A stretch of 56,001 bases of DNA, from the NCBI RefSeq assembly GCF_000246895.1, contig NZ_BAEV01000011.1, positions 1 to 56,001 on the forward strand, in the 5' to 3' direction. This DNA comes from Clostridium arbusti SL206 (GTDB lineage Bacteria > Bacillota > Clostridia > Clostridiales > Clostridiaceae). The translations under genes and the position numbers were made by a program. This document shows, piece by piece, positions 34,471 through 43,035 of this stretch (its first letter is position 1; every line of letters begins with the position of its first letter). Under the pieces are notes generated by a model, which worked only from the letters and a program-made list of their open reading frames with translations, was not told the DNA's origin and made no database searches.

Positions 34471-34643
34471 AAGTCTTATAAATATAATAATCTTTATAGT
34501 ATAATCATATGTTTTAGTTTTGCACTTTAAAATAAAATTTCTATAATTTTTTATACTATTTAGTTTCTACATTTTTAATCATATTAGTTATGATATTTTA
34601 AGGTTAACTATAATTAAACTATATATTTTGTAAAATCAGATTT

Positions 34644-36071
34644 TTAGGTAGTTTGATTTTTGGAAATATTTTTATTTGTCTTTATCACTACAATATTTTT
34701 CCATGCTCCCTTTCTAAATCTAATTATATATAAAATTCCTCTCACAAGCCAATCTATGTACATTCCAAGCCAAACTCCTATTAGACCTAATCCTAAAGGT
34801 ATTCCCAGCACATATCCAAGTGTTATTCTAAATACCCACATACCTATAATTGATGTAATCATAGTATACTTGGCATCTCCTGCGCCTTTAAGTCCAGCAG
34901 GTAAAACAAAACTAATGGCCCAAATCGACATACCTAGTCCATTTATTATTAATACTCTTGTAGTTAAATTTATAATATCAAGATTCTGAGTGTATAGTGA
35001 TGAAACTCCTCTAGCAAAAGGTATGGATACAAATCCTACTGCCATTAATGCAAGAGTAGAAATTTTTGTTATATATGCTAAACATTTTCCAGCCTCTTCA
35101 CTCCTTCTCCTACCCATATACTGACCTACTAAAGCAGTGGCCGCTATACTTAGGGCATTACCTGGTATATTGAGCATATTAGTTATAGAAACACTTATTG
35201 CATTTGAGGCTATAGTCACTGTTCCTATGTCCACAATATATATTTGAGTGATTAATTTACCACAGTTAAAAAGTAGTGACTCTATACTTGCAGGAATTCC
35301 TATACCAAAAATAGGCCTTAATAATTCTTTATTAAACCTGAATGCCTTTAACTTAGTTAATTTTATTATCTTAGTTCCTCTCAGTAAAACTATTAATACT
35401 ATTATAGCTCCAATTATTCTTGCAGTGGCAATAGCAAGTGCAGCCCCTTTTATCCCAAAACTTGGGGTATGTATATTAATAATACCATCATCAATATTTA
35501 TCCCATATATAAGAATATACCCTAAAATTACATTTATAATATTCATAAAGATACTAATTTTCATTGGAGTTTTAGTATCTCCAGCACCTCTTAAAATTCC
35601 ATTACAAATCAAATCTATAGCTATTAATGGATAAGTTAATAGTGTTATTCCAAGATAAATATAAGTATCATTTATTACAGTTTTATCCGCTGAACCAAAG
35701 AGAAGTGATATAAGTGAATTATGAAATATCCAGGTAATAAATGTTATGCAAACAGCTATTAATAATCCAGAATATAAAACCTGTTTTACAGATTCATTGG
35801 CCAATTTAGTATTTTTCTGTCCTATAAACTGAGCAACTACAACAGTTCCCCCTACAGCTAAAGCAGAAAAAAATGCAATAAATATATTATTTATTGAATC
35901 TACCATTCCAATAGCAGATACAGCTTCCTTACTTATGTGCCCTGCCATCATTGTATTAACCATACCTAGAGACATAACAAATAATTGTTCTGTAAATATA
36001 GGAATTGTCAAATTAAATACATCTTTTCTTATAAACCTCAATTTATAGCCATCTCTTTTCTTTAAATACAT
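34644..36071 (-). CDS. MATE family efflux transporter
   Basis: A 475-residue membrane transporter with about twelve helices in two homologous halves. Family features are TIPIFTEQLFVMSLGMVNTMMAGHISKEAVSAIG at the start, GILRGAGDTKTPM at the end of helix 5, and the equivalent LKGAGDAKYTM in the second half. MATE proteins export drugs or metabolites using Na+ or H+ gradients. The start is not certain: the ATG at 36071 lacks an RBS, while a TTG ten codons later follows GAGATGG. Substrate is unknown. Confidence 0.88.
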   Translation of the reverse strand: MYLKKRDGYKLRFIRKDVFNLTIPIFTEQLFVMSLGMVNTMMAGHISKEAVSAIGMVDSINNIFIAFFSALAVGGTVVVAQFIGQKNTKLANESVKQVLYSGLLIAVCITFITWIFHNSLISLLFGSADKTVINDTYIYLGITLLTYPLIAIDLICNGILRGAGDTKTPMKISIFMNIINVILGYILIYGINIDDGIINIHTPSFGIKGAALAIATARIIGAIIVLIVLLRGTKIIKLTKLKAFRFNKELLRPIFGIGIPASIESLLFNCGKLITQIYIVDIGTVTIASNAISVSITNMLNIPGNALSIAATALVGQYMGRRRSEEAGKCLAYITKISTLALMAVGFVSIPFARGVSSLYTQNLDIINLTTRVLIINGLGMSIWAISFVLPAGLKGAGDAKYTMITSIIGMWVFRITLGYVLGIPLGLGLIGVWLGMYIDWLVRGILYIIRFRKGAWKNIVVIKTNKNISKNQTT

Positions 36072-36325
36072 TTTAAAAATACACTTAAATTTATATTACA
36101 TTATATAAATTTTATCTAATGCAACTTCAAAGAAATAACTGATCTATTTCTTCTTCTTATCTATTTCCACATGGCTAAAACTATTTATTAATAAAATAAG
36201 TGTCTTTTTTAGGATAAATCAAATCATTCTAAAATTCAATACATAAAATATATAAAAAAGTTGCAAGAAATTTGAAATGAATGAATATGATAGTAATAGT
36301 AGCTTTAATTGAAAGGGTGAGCTTT

Positions 36326-37603
36326 TTGAAAGTTATAATTATTGGTGGTGGCTGGGCTGGCTGTGCAGCAGCTATTGCAGCTAAAAGAGCAGGTGCTGAA
36401 GTAAGTTTATATGAAAGAACTGATTTATTATTGGGACTTGGAAATGTTGGAGGCATAATGAGAAACAACGGTAGGTATACCGCTGCAGAAGAACTTATAA
36501 ATCTTGGTGCAGGAGATTTAATTCACATAACAGATAATAATGCTACACACAAAAACATTAACTTCCCTGCTCATGATCATGCATGGCTTTATGATGTAAA
36601 TAAAATTGAACCAGAGGTGAAGAGACATTTAATTGATTTAGGAGTAGAAGTAAATACATTATCCAGGGCTTTAAACATAAAAAAAGAGAGAAATAAAATT
36701 AAAAGTATAAAATTTGAAGATGGCAGTTTCATAAATGGTGATGTATTTATAGATACAACAGGATCTACTGGTGGAATGAATAATTGTTATAAACACGGTA
36801 ATGGCTGCGTAATGTGTATTTTAAGATGTCCTACTTTTGGAGGAAGAGTAAGTATTAGTGCCTTAGCTGGTGCAACAGACATAGTGTCAGAGAGAAGCGA
36901 CGGGAGCATAGGAGCCTTTAGTGGTTCTTGCGAAGTATCAAAAGAAAGTTTATCCAAAGAAATAGTAGAACAGCTAGACACTAAAGGTGTAGTTATACTA
37001 AAAATTCCTGAGGAGGATATAAATGTTGAAAAATTAAAACTAAAAGTTTGTCAGCAATATGCCCTTGAACAATTTGCTGAAAATTTAATACTACTGGATA
37101 CAGGACATATAAAACTTATGACACCTTTTTATCCACTTGATAAATTAAGAAAAATAAAGGGTCTAGAAAAAGTTAGATTTACAGATCCTTATTCTGGGGG
37201 CAGAGGTAATTCTATTAGATACTTAGCAGCAGCTCCAAGAACTAATGACCTAAAAGTTGTAGGTGTAGATAATTTATTTTGTGCTGGAGAAAAGGCAGGA
37301 TTCTTTATAGGACATACTGAAGCTATGTGTACTGGTTCTTTAGCTGGTTATAATGCAGTTAGATATTTAGCTAATTTAGATCCTTTAATCTTACCTGATT
37401 CCACTACTATAGGGGATTTAATTTCCTATTCAAATTATAGAATGAATGTAGAAAATGGTAAAAAAATTAAATTTACTTTTTCTGGAGCCGAATATTTTAA
37501 TAGAATGAAAAGAGTTGGTTTATATTCTACTAACAATACGGAAATCAAAACCAGAATAAAGAATTTAGGTCTTCAAAATATATATAGGAAAAAACTAATC
37601 TAA
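36326..37603 (+). CDS. FAD-dependent oxidoreductase (GidA/FAD-dependent family)
   Basis: A 425-residue flavoprotein. It begins LKVIIIGGGWAGCAAAIAAKRAGAEVSLYERTD, the Rossmann dinucleotide-binding motif. A CxxC-like NGCVMCILRCPTFGGR segment sits in the middle, and DNLFCAGEKAGFFIGHTEAMCTGSLAGYNAVR near the C-terminus is the second FAD-contacting motif of GidA/TrmFO-like proteins. The start is TTG at 36326 after AAGGGTGAG; upstream in-frame codons do not fit the fold. The substrate is unknown. The gene stands alone on the plus strand beside the decayed cobalt-transport genes. Confidence 0.85.
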   Translation: MKVIIIGGGWAGCAAAIAAKRAGAEVSLYERTDLLLGLGNVGGIMRNNGRYTAAEELINLGAGDLIHITDNNATHKNINFPAHDHAWLYDVNKIEPEVKRHLIDLGVEVNTLSRALNIKKERNKIKSIKFEDGSFINGDVFIDTTGSTGGMNNCYKHGNGCVMCILRCPTFGGRVSISALAGATDIVSERSDGSIGAFSGSCEVSKESLSKEIVEQLDTKGVVILKIPEEDINVEKLKLKVCQQYALEQFAENLILLDTGHIKLMTPFYPLDKLRKIKGLEKVRFTDPYSGGRGNSIRYLAAAPRTNDLKVVGVDNLFCAGEKAGFFIGHTEAMCTGSLAGYNAVRYLANLDPLILPDSTTIGDLISYSNYRMNVENGKKIKFTFSGAEYFNRMKRVGLYSTNNTEIKTRIKNLGLQNIYRKKLI

Positions 37604-37612
37604 TAGTTAAAA

Positions 37613-37670
37613 ATATTATTCTTTATATGAGAAATTTAAAGTTCTAAATTCCTCATATAAAGAGTATTAT
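37613..37670. terminator. Shared terminator between oxidoreductase and cbiO remnant
   Basis: A stem of about 19 pairs (ATTATTCTTTATATGAG and near-complement) with a 20-base loop, immediately after the plus-strand gene and flush with the end of the minus-strand cbiO remnant. Confidence 0.65.
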
Positions 37671-37949
37671 CTAAATTATATTATTTTCATATAAAAATTT
37701 TCTATCTTCCATTATTTCTTCATAGTCACCATCTCTAATAATTGTATGATCCTTAGAAAATACAATTGCTCTTTTAAAAATTTGCTTTACATATTCAAAA
37801 TCATGAGTAGAACATTTAACTTCATCTTCATTCATACCCATTTGCCTTGGTCCAAAAGCAATTTCATCATATACATTAGAACAAAATAATTGAACTTCTG
37901 AATTTTGAAACACAAAACTCAATCTTTTATGAAAAAGCTTATAATACAT
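37671..37949 (-). pseudogene. cbiO remnant (cobalt ECF/ABC transporter ATPase)
   Basis: A 92-codon fragment. LSFVFQNSEVQLFCSNVYDEIAFGPRQMG is the Q-loop region typical of CbiO-type ATPases, and STHDFEYV is the switch-His region, followed by IIRDGDYEEIM. Walker A, the signature motif and Walker B are all missing: the N-terminus is gone and an internal deletion joins the two parts after NEDEVK. Confidence 0.85.
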
Positions 37950-38178
37950 ATATAATCAGCTATTTTAAATTTAAATTTCTTATAAATTTTATATTCACCA
38001 GTGAATCCTCTACACTCCATTGCACTATACATTTCTTCTGACATATCCTTTGACTTTATAAACATAGTACCTATAATACCTGAAAGTGCTAAATTCTTAT
38101 TTTTACTTCTGCCAACAGCTCTAAGTTTTAAAGCATAAACCATATTCAAAGAAAATTCTCCTAAAACAATAATATGCT
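37919..38178 (-). pseudogene. cbiQ remnant (cobalt ECF transporter permease, C-terminal)
   Basis: Encodes MVYALKLRAVGRSKNKNLALSGIIGTMF...MSEEMYSAMECRGFTGEYK, the conserved C-terminal coupling region of CbiQ. The membrane-spanning N-terminal part is absent. The upstream edge, about 38170-38178, abuts a DUF3842 fragment on the other strand, so a deletion or rearrangement joined the two. Confidence 0.85.
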
Positions 38179-38215
38179 TCATGCTGGAGCAAACATTGGT
38201 ATAAGTGGCGAACCT
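38168..38215 (+). pseudogene. DUF3842 gene, 5' fragment
   Basis: Reads NNMLHAGANIGISGEP on the plus strand, the segment that precedes IIGPIGI in DUF3842 proteins. The true start is missing because of the junction with cbiQ. The frame continues exactly into the 3' fragment at 40130 if the IS607 element is removed. Confidence 0.75.
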
Positions 38216-38494
38216 GATTTCTAAATATTAGACAAACTTACCAATCTAATATTTTCACTTTATCCGCTAATAAAGTGGTAGTATCACAGGATTCAACTAC
38301 TAAGGTTAATACTCTCGTATTAAAATTCCATATATCTATTACCAGACTGCCTTTATAATTCAATTATCATTAATATTCTTACAAAGTCCAACAGAATTGT
38401 GAGTGTTACTCAACCCCTAAAATATATTTTAATCGCATAAGCCTTTCCTACTAGGTGTACTTATGCAGTTTATTATCTATTTTAAAGTTAATAC
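38216..38494 (-). ncRNA. Putative omega RNA region of the IS607 element
   Basis: Non-coding stretch between the tnpB stop and the element's right end, where TnpB guide (omega) RNAs are encoded. Several hairpins are visible, including CACTTTAT-AGCGG-ATAAAGTG and AATATTAGA...TCTAATATT next to the end. The guide would be the sequence beyond the right boundary, i.e. the DUF3842/cbiQ junction. Exact RNA ends cannot be read. Confidence 0.5.
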
Positions 38495-39954
38495 TAAACT
38501 ATTAGTCCTAATAATATTTTCCTATTTACTATCCAAAAATCAGGATTTTTCACCTCTTCTTTCTTTTTAATATTTCTATCTATTATCGACCACTTTTTCC
38601 ATTCATGATAGTAATTAAATTTATATTTATACTTTTCATTTACATATTTATCTATCAATACTTGTGGTACACTTTCTTTATATTTATAACTTCTTCTTGC
38701 TATAACCATGGCTGCACCGTTATGTACAACCATACCATATTGATGGCAGTATTTATATAATCCTATTTTACTTGTATAAGCAGGATGTACTTTTAACAAT
38801 TCTACTCCTTCTCTATAGCAGGCACTTTCCAGCATAGTTAGTAGCTTGGAATAAATAAAATTATTTTTAATTCTAGCAAATTTACTATTTACATCTTTAT
38901 CATTTTTAAACTTTAAATTTTCAATAGATATACCACATTCATACACTTTAGCTATTTTTACAACTTGAGCAATTAATTCACCACATAGATTTTCTCTTCG
39001 ATTACCTTTGGAATATAGTAACTCATGTTGTTTTAAATAAGTATGCCATTTATAATTACCCTTATTATCAATCATAGTTAAAGCAAAACCATCTGGATTT
39101 GTGTCTATACCTATAACTCCATTATGTCCAGTATATATAACATCTGTTTCAGGTAACTCAAAGGTTATATGACAATAATATTTATCATTCTTTTTTATAA
39201 TTTCTACCTGATAAACTTCACCTGTTTGTAAATGATTTAAAAATAATTGTCTGTAATTAATACCATTAATTTTCTTTGATAGTTCCTGTGGTAAATATAT
39301 AGGTACTTGTATTTTAACAGCTCTATTTGATTCAGTTTTCTCTAAAGTAGATATTTCTAAAAAAGTCATATTATCTTTTACAATAACTCTTAAATTAGGA
39401 TTACCATTTTTAGTTTTATCTCCACGAGAATATATTCTATTATTTCTACAATCTTTCCATTCTTTATTAGTAATTAGTCCTTTACATCTTCTTAGAAACA
39501 TTTCTTTTGTTCCAAACGTTACAGATGGAATGGTATTAGTAACAATAAAATTGTTCCAATAATCTAATTTTCTTTGTCTTTTAGCTAACTTACTTAATAA
39601 AGCATTTTTCTTTCTATCTGATAATTTTTTATTTTTATCAGATAGTATTTTTTCTATAGCTTTAACTTTTTTAGAATAATCATCATAATTCATTTTAATC
39701 AATTCTTTTTGTGATCGAATTGTTTGTCTTGCTGATTCCACAGCATCTTTCGCCTGTCTAATATTAAGATTATATTTCTTTGCTGCCATTTTTTCTAATT
39801 CAGATATTTTGATACCATTCAATATTTTTTTAAAAGAATATCTAATAACAGTACAAAATACTAACATAATATTATCAATTACAGATTTATTTATATCAGT
39901 TTCATTTATTAGAATTGCTTTCATTGTTATCTTCACTATTTTCATCTCTTTCAT
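38494..39954 (-). CDS. tnpB: TnpB RNA-guided nuclease-like protein of IS607 type
   Basis: A 486-residue TnpB/OrfB protein. The N-terminal part is basic and helical (WED/REC-like). RuvC motifs I and II are recognisable: VIGIDTNPDGFALTMID with Asp284 and GISIENLKF with Glu345. The third motif, normally DxNAA, reads VVHNGAAMVIARR (411-420), lacking the usual Asp. The CxxC...CxxC zinc finger found in most TnpB proteins between motifs II and III is also absent. Its ATG overlaps the tnpA remnant's stop (TAATG). It may use an alternative metal ligand or be inactive. Confidence 0.85.
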   Translation of the reverse strand: MKEMKIVKITMKAILINETDINKSVIDNIMLVFCTVIRYSFKKILNGIKISELEKMAAKKYNLNIRQAKDAVESARQTIRSQKELIKMNYDDYSKKVKAIEKILSDKNKKLSDRKKNALLSKLAKRQRKLDYWNNFIVTNTIPSVTFGTKEMFLRRCKGLITNKEWKDCRNNRIYSRGDKTKNGNPNLRVIVKDNMTFLEISTLEKTESNRAVKIQVPIYLPQELSKKINGINYRQLFLNHLQTGEVYQVEIIKKNDKYYCHITFELPETDVIYTGHNGVIGIDTNPDGFALTMIDNKGNYKWHTYLKQHELLYSKGNRRENLCGELIAQVVKIAKVYECGISIENLKFKNDKDVNSKFARIKNNFIYSKLLTMLESACYREGVELLKVHPAYTSKIGLYKYCHQYGMVVHNGAAMVIARRSYKYKESVPQVLIDKYVNEKYKYKFNYYHEWKKWSIIDRNIKKKEEVKNPDFWIVNRKILLGLIV

Positions 39955-40046
39955 TAAGCTTTTAGTTTATCTTTATTATCTCCTCTTCTCAAAGTTTTAG
40001 TATTTACTCCAAATAATTTACTTGCTTTAGTTGTATCTATTCTTAG
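39954..40046 (-). pseudogene. IS607 TnpA remnant (MerR-like HTH only)
   Basis: Reads LRIDTTKASKLFGVNTKTLRRGDN and then KDKLKA before a stop: the MerR-type DNA-binding start of IS607 serine recombinases (normally TLRRWENEGKL). The catalytic serine domain is absent, so the element cannot move by itself. No proper start codon is in place. The stop codon overlaps the tnpB ATG, the usual IS607 gene coupling. Confidence 0.75.
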
Positions 40047-40129
40047 TAATGAGATGAAATATACTTTATCCAGCAATTTTATATAATTTTGTATAGCTTT
40101 ATCCAATTATTCAGCAACTGTTGCTACCT

Positions 40130-40381
40130 CCAATTTGCCTGTTTTGCAAAGCAAATCATGTAGATTGTATAATAGGTCCTATTGGAATAATCTGTAGTGG
40201 TGGCATAGCTGGAGAAATTACCCCTATGCTTTCTGAATCCATATTTAATATGAATTGTATTAAATACATACTACCTTTAAAAAAACATGGCATATATATT
40301 CCCGGTACAAGACATCTGCAAATAAAAGAAATCATAGATGAGATCATACTAGATATAAAAAAAAGGGTCAATACATATTAA
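40130..40381 (+). pseudogene. DUF3842 gene, 3' fragment
   Basis: Encodes PICLFCKANHVDCIIGPIGI...GGIAGEITPMLSESI...LPLKKHGIYIPGTRH, the C-terminal half of DUF3842. A TTG-led frame from 40121 exists, but its first codons lie in the IS607 end, and no RBS supports it. Confidence 0.8.
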
Positions 40382-40410
40382 ATGATTATTTAATATGTAT
40401 TGACCCTTTT
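40361..40410. terminator. Strong bidirectional terminator
   Basis: A 23-bp perfect stem AAAAGGGTCAATACATATTA... with a four-base loop, T-tracts both ways. It overlaps the stop of the DUF3842 remnant and ends the minus-strand spoVR operon. Confidence 0.85.
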
Positions 40411-40467
40411 ATTTTCATTTAATTTATAATTCATCAAATTTTATGAAAAATAAGTTTTTTTATAAAT

Positions 40468-41862
40468 CTATATTTTGGTCTGAGTCATTCTCTTTATAAC
40501 TCTATCCTTTCCCTCACATATTAGATTCAATTCTCCATCTTCGATTTTAGTCTTTAGAACTACAGTATGCCCCCATAATTCATATATATATTTTATTGTG
40601 GATTCAGCATAACCCATATTCAGTTCTCTTCCATCATATACATGTTCTAGTGTCAATGTCTTATCTTTTATGGACATATCCGTTATTCTAATAAGCGGAA
40701 TCATTCCCATGCCACAAGAACTACATAATGTATTTCTTATATTTATCCACCCTTCATCATCTGGTACATCTTTTACAACATAGTTTTCATCTTGCTTTGC
40801 ATATTCAAATAAATTAAGCTCATAACACAAGTCTTTTGTCAAATACCTTCTAATAAAAGATTCATCTCTTTCAAGCTTTCTAATTTCAAATATCTTTTCC
40901 TTGCCATACTTTTTATGCAGATATTCAAACATCTTGAATCCAATAAAGTAAGGATTTATAAAACCCATTCCCGGTGCTATAACATCATTATGACGCTTAA
41001 TAAATTCTAAATACAATTTATCAGGAAGATTAAGTTTTTTTAAGATATTGTAATGCCAATAACTAGCCCAACCTTCATTCATAATCTTCGTTTCAATCTG
41101 TGGTATAAAATAAGCTGTTTCTTTTCGTACAACTTGAAGTACATTCTTTTCCCATTCATGAAGATTTCCATACCTTATAATAAAATATAACAGATCGTCT
41201 TCAGGTTCAAGCGGTATTTTACTTATATCTGGGACTTCATCCTTTTTATAAGGCTCTATTATGCTCCTATTTGTATTTTTATTTGCATATTCATGCATAA
41301 TCCTACCTTTAAATTCTTCATCACTTATTCTCTTTTCTCCTACCACTCTTGAAGTCTGCAATTTTATAGCATGTGCTGCATCAAGTATCCTCTCCACATT
41401 TTCATATCCAATACTTGGATCCTTTATATAACTTCTTATCATATCTGCATCAGTTTTAAACATTTCAACTGTATAATCTGCTCTAGTACCCTCTGCAAAA
41501 AGTCTATTATTTTTAAAGAAATCATTGTGACCATATACATGAGCCATAGTGAGGATCTGTAAAAGCAATGTATTCTCTTGCATTAAATACGCCATACAAG
41601 GATCTGAGTTTATGACCATTTCATAGGGAAGACCACTTAAATTATAGCTATAAGTGGTACTATTTTTTTCATATGACTTTCCAAAACTCCAGTGAGGATA
41701 TCTAGAAGGCATACCAAGATATGCCTCATAGGCAAGCATATCTTTGTACCCTATTATTTCAAACTCCTGCTCATAATAGTTAAGACCGATATCATTTACT
41801 ATTTTTTCAATTCTATTATTCCAGTCTTCTAATCCTGCTACTGTATACTCCAAATGTATCAC
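40468..41862 (-). CDS. spoVR: SpoVR family protein
   Basis: A 464-residue SpoVR homologue; in Bacillus it is needed for normal spore cortex formation, and related proteins in other bacteria act with PrkA and YhbH/YeaH. The family's segments are present: [41 protein letters not shown] and [19 protein letters not shown], with conserved His and Glu residues possibly binding metal. Its ATG overlaps the yhbH stop (ATGA). It is the third gene of the prkA-yhbH-spoVR operon and is followed by the terminator at 40361. Confidence 0.93.
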   Translation of the reverse strand: MIHLEYTVAGLEDWNNRIEKIVNDIGLNYYEQEFEIIGYKDMLAYEAYLGMPSRYPHWSFGKSYEKNSTTYSYNLSGLPYEMVINSDPCMAYLMQENTLLLQILTMAHVYGHNDFFKNNRLFAEGTRADYTVEMFKTDADMIRSYIKDPSIGYENVERILDAAHAIKLQTSRVVGEKRISDEEFKGRIMHEYANKNTNRSIIEPYKKDEVPDISKIPLEPEDDLLYFIIRYGNLHEWEKNVLQVVRKETAYFIPQIETKIMNEGWASYWHYNILKKLNLPDKLYLEFIKRHNDVIAPGMGFINPYFIGFKMFEYLHKKYGKEKIFEIRKLERDESFIRRYLTKDLCYELNLFEYAKQDENYVVKDVPDDEGWINIRNTLCSSCGMGMIPLIRITDMSIKDKTLTLEHVYDGRELNMGYAESTIKYIYELWGHTVVLKTKIEDGELNLICEGKDRVIKRMTQTKI

Positions 41863-43031
41863 CCCACTTGTTCCTTTTTAAGCATATCTTTAAGTGCATT
41901 CCACAAATCATTTTTTTGTTTAATGGACACAGCTACAAAATTTTTATCACTTACCTCTTTAATAAGCTTATCTTTAATATTTGTAGAATAATATCCACTC
42001 ATAATCTCTGCATATCCGAACATATTACATACTTCACAAAGTTTTTTTGATGCTGTTACCGCTCTATTATTATCTTCGGTCCAGTTATCACCATCACTAA
42101 CATAGAAAGTATATATATTCCAATTATTAGGATTATACCTTTTCTCGATTATTTCCAAAGCCGTATTCAATCCACTGGATATATAAGTACCTCCTGATTC
42201 TACTTTATGGAAAAATTCAAATTCGTTTACCTCTCTTGCCACGGTAGAATGTGCCACAAATGCTATCTCTACATTAGAATATTTTGTTCTAATAAATTGA
42301 GATAGAATAAAGAAGAAAGAACGAGCTAAATATTTCTTTGTATTATCCATAGAACCTGAAACATCCATAACACATATAATTACTGCATTACATTCCTTTT
42401 TAAAGGTTTTCTTTATTCTATAATATCTTAAATCCTCATTTTTAAAAGGGAACCTTTCTATTTCTTCATCACTATCTTCTTCTCTTAATGCCCTTTTCTT
42501 TCCCTGTACCCTTTTTAATTTTTCAATAGTAGTTCTCTTCTTTGCCAATCTAGGATTAATACCATGTTTTTGATATCCTGCTTTTTTTGTTCCATTTTCG
42601 GTAAGTACATCTGCAAACTTCTTTTTATCCATCTCTGGTAATTCTAAATCATTCATGAGATAGGCCATAACATCTTCTAAAGTAATTTCTGTTTCGTAAA
42701 TATCTTCGCCTTCATCATTACCTGCTCCTTTATTGCCCTTTCCCCCACTTTCAGACTTATCCTTTCCTACTACCTGGCCTCTTTTCTCACTTCCATCACC
42801 GCTGCCAACTCCAGGTGTATTTTTTCCATAAATAAATTGATATTCTTTAATACCTCTAATGGGTATCTTGATTTTTTTATCTTTAGTTTGACCTATTATA
42901 CTCTCTTCAGATAATATATCGCCTAGATTATCCTTTATGGATTTTTCAACAAGCTGACGATGTCTTCTTCTATCTTCTACTGCTCTATCATGTCCTAAGG
43001 ATGTTGAATTATGATCTCTGAATAATGCCAT
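41859..43031 (-). CDS. yhbH: YhbH/YeaH family protein (VWA-like)
   Basis: A 390-residue DUF444 (YeaH/YhbH) protein. It begins [32 protein letters not shown], the family signature, and has a von Willebrand A-type fold with a MIDAS-like [12 protein letters not shown] at about residue 220. A flexible Gly/Lys linker lies between the two parts. Start ATG at 43031 follows GGAAGG; the frame is open to 43064. It is co-transcribed with prkA, 4 bp away, and spoVR, and is expected to partner the PrkA AAA kinase. Confidence 0.92.
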   Translation of the reverse strand: MALFRDHNSTSLGHDRAVEDRRRHRQLVEKSIKDNLGDILSEESIIGQTKDKKIKIPIRGIKEYQFIYGKNTPGVGSGDGSEKRGQVVGKDKSESGGKGNKGAGNDEGEDIYETEITLEDVMAYLMNDLELPEMDKKKFADVLTENGTKKAGYQKHGINPRLAKKRTTIEKLKRVQGKKRALREEDSDEEIERFPFKNEDLRYYRIKKTFKKECNAVIICVMDVSGSMDNTKKYLARSFFFILSQFIRTKYSNVEIAFVAHSTVAREVNEFEFFHKVESGGTYISSGLNTALEIIEKRYNPNNWNIYTFYVSDGDNWTEDNNRAVTASKKLCEVCNMFGYAEIMSGYYSTNIKDKLIKEVSDKNFVAVSIKQKNDLWNALKDMLKKEQVG

Positions 43032-43035
43032 TATA

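Larger units (their letters stand above)
38216..40129 (-). mobile_element. IS607-family element inserted in a DUF3842 gene
   Basis: A 1914-bp insertion. The target reads GA-ACCT on the left and T-ACCT on the right; four shared bases mark the crossover, consistent with serine-recombinase strand exchange at a short core. No inverted repeats or target duplication beyond that are present, as expected for IS607. It holds an intact tnpB and a truncated tnpA. Deleting it joins the DUF3842 fragments in frame. Confidence 0.8.

Noticed and set aside
40121-40381. An independent 86-residue plus-strand gene
   Set aside because: Its first codons lie in the IS607 end, it has no RBS, and it is the 3' half of an interrupted DUF3842 gene.
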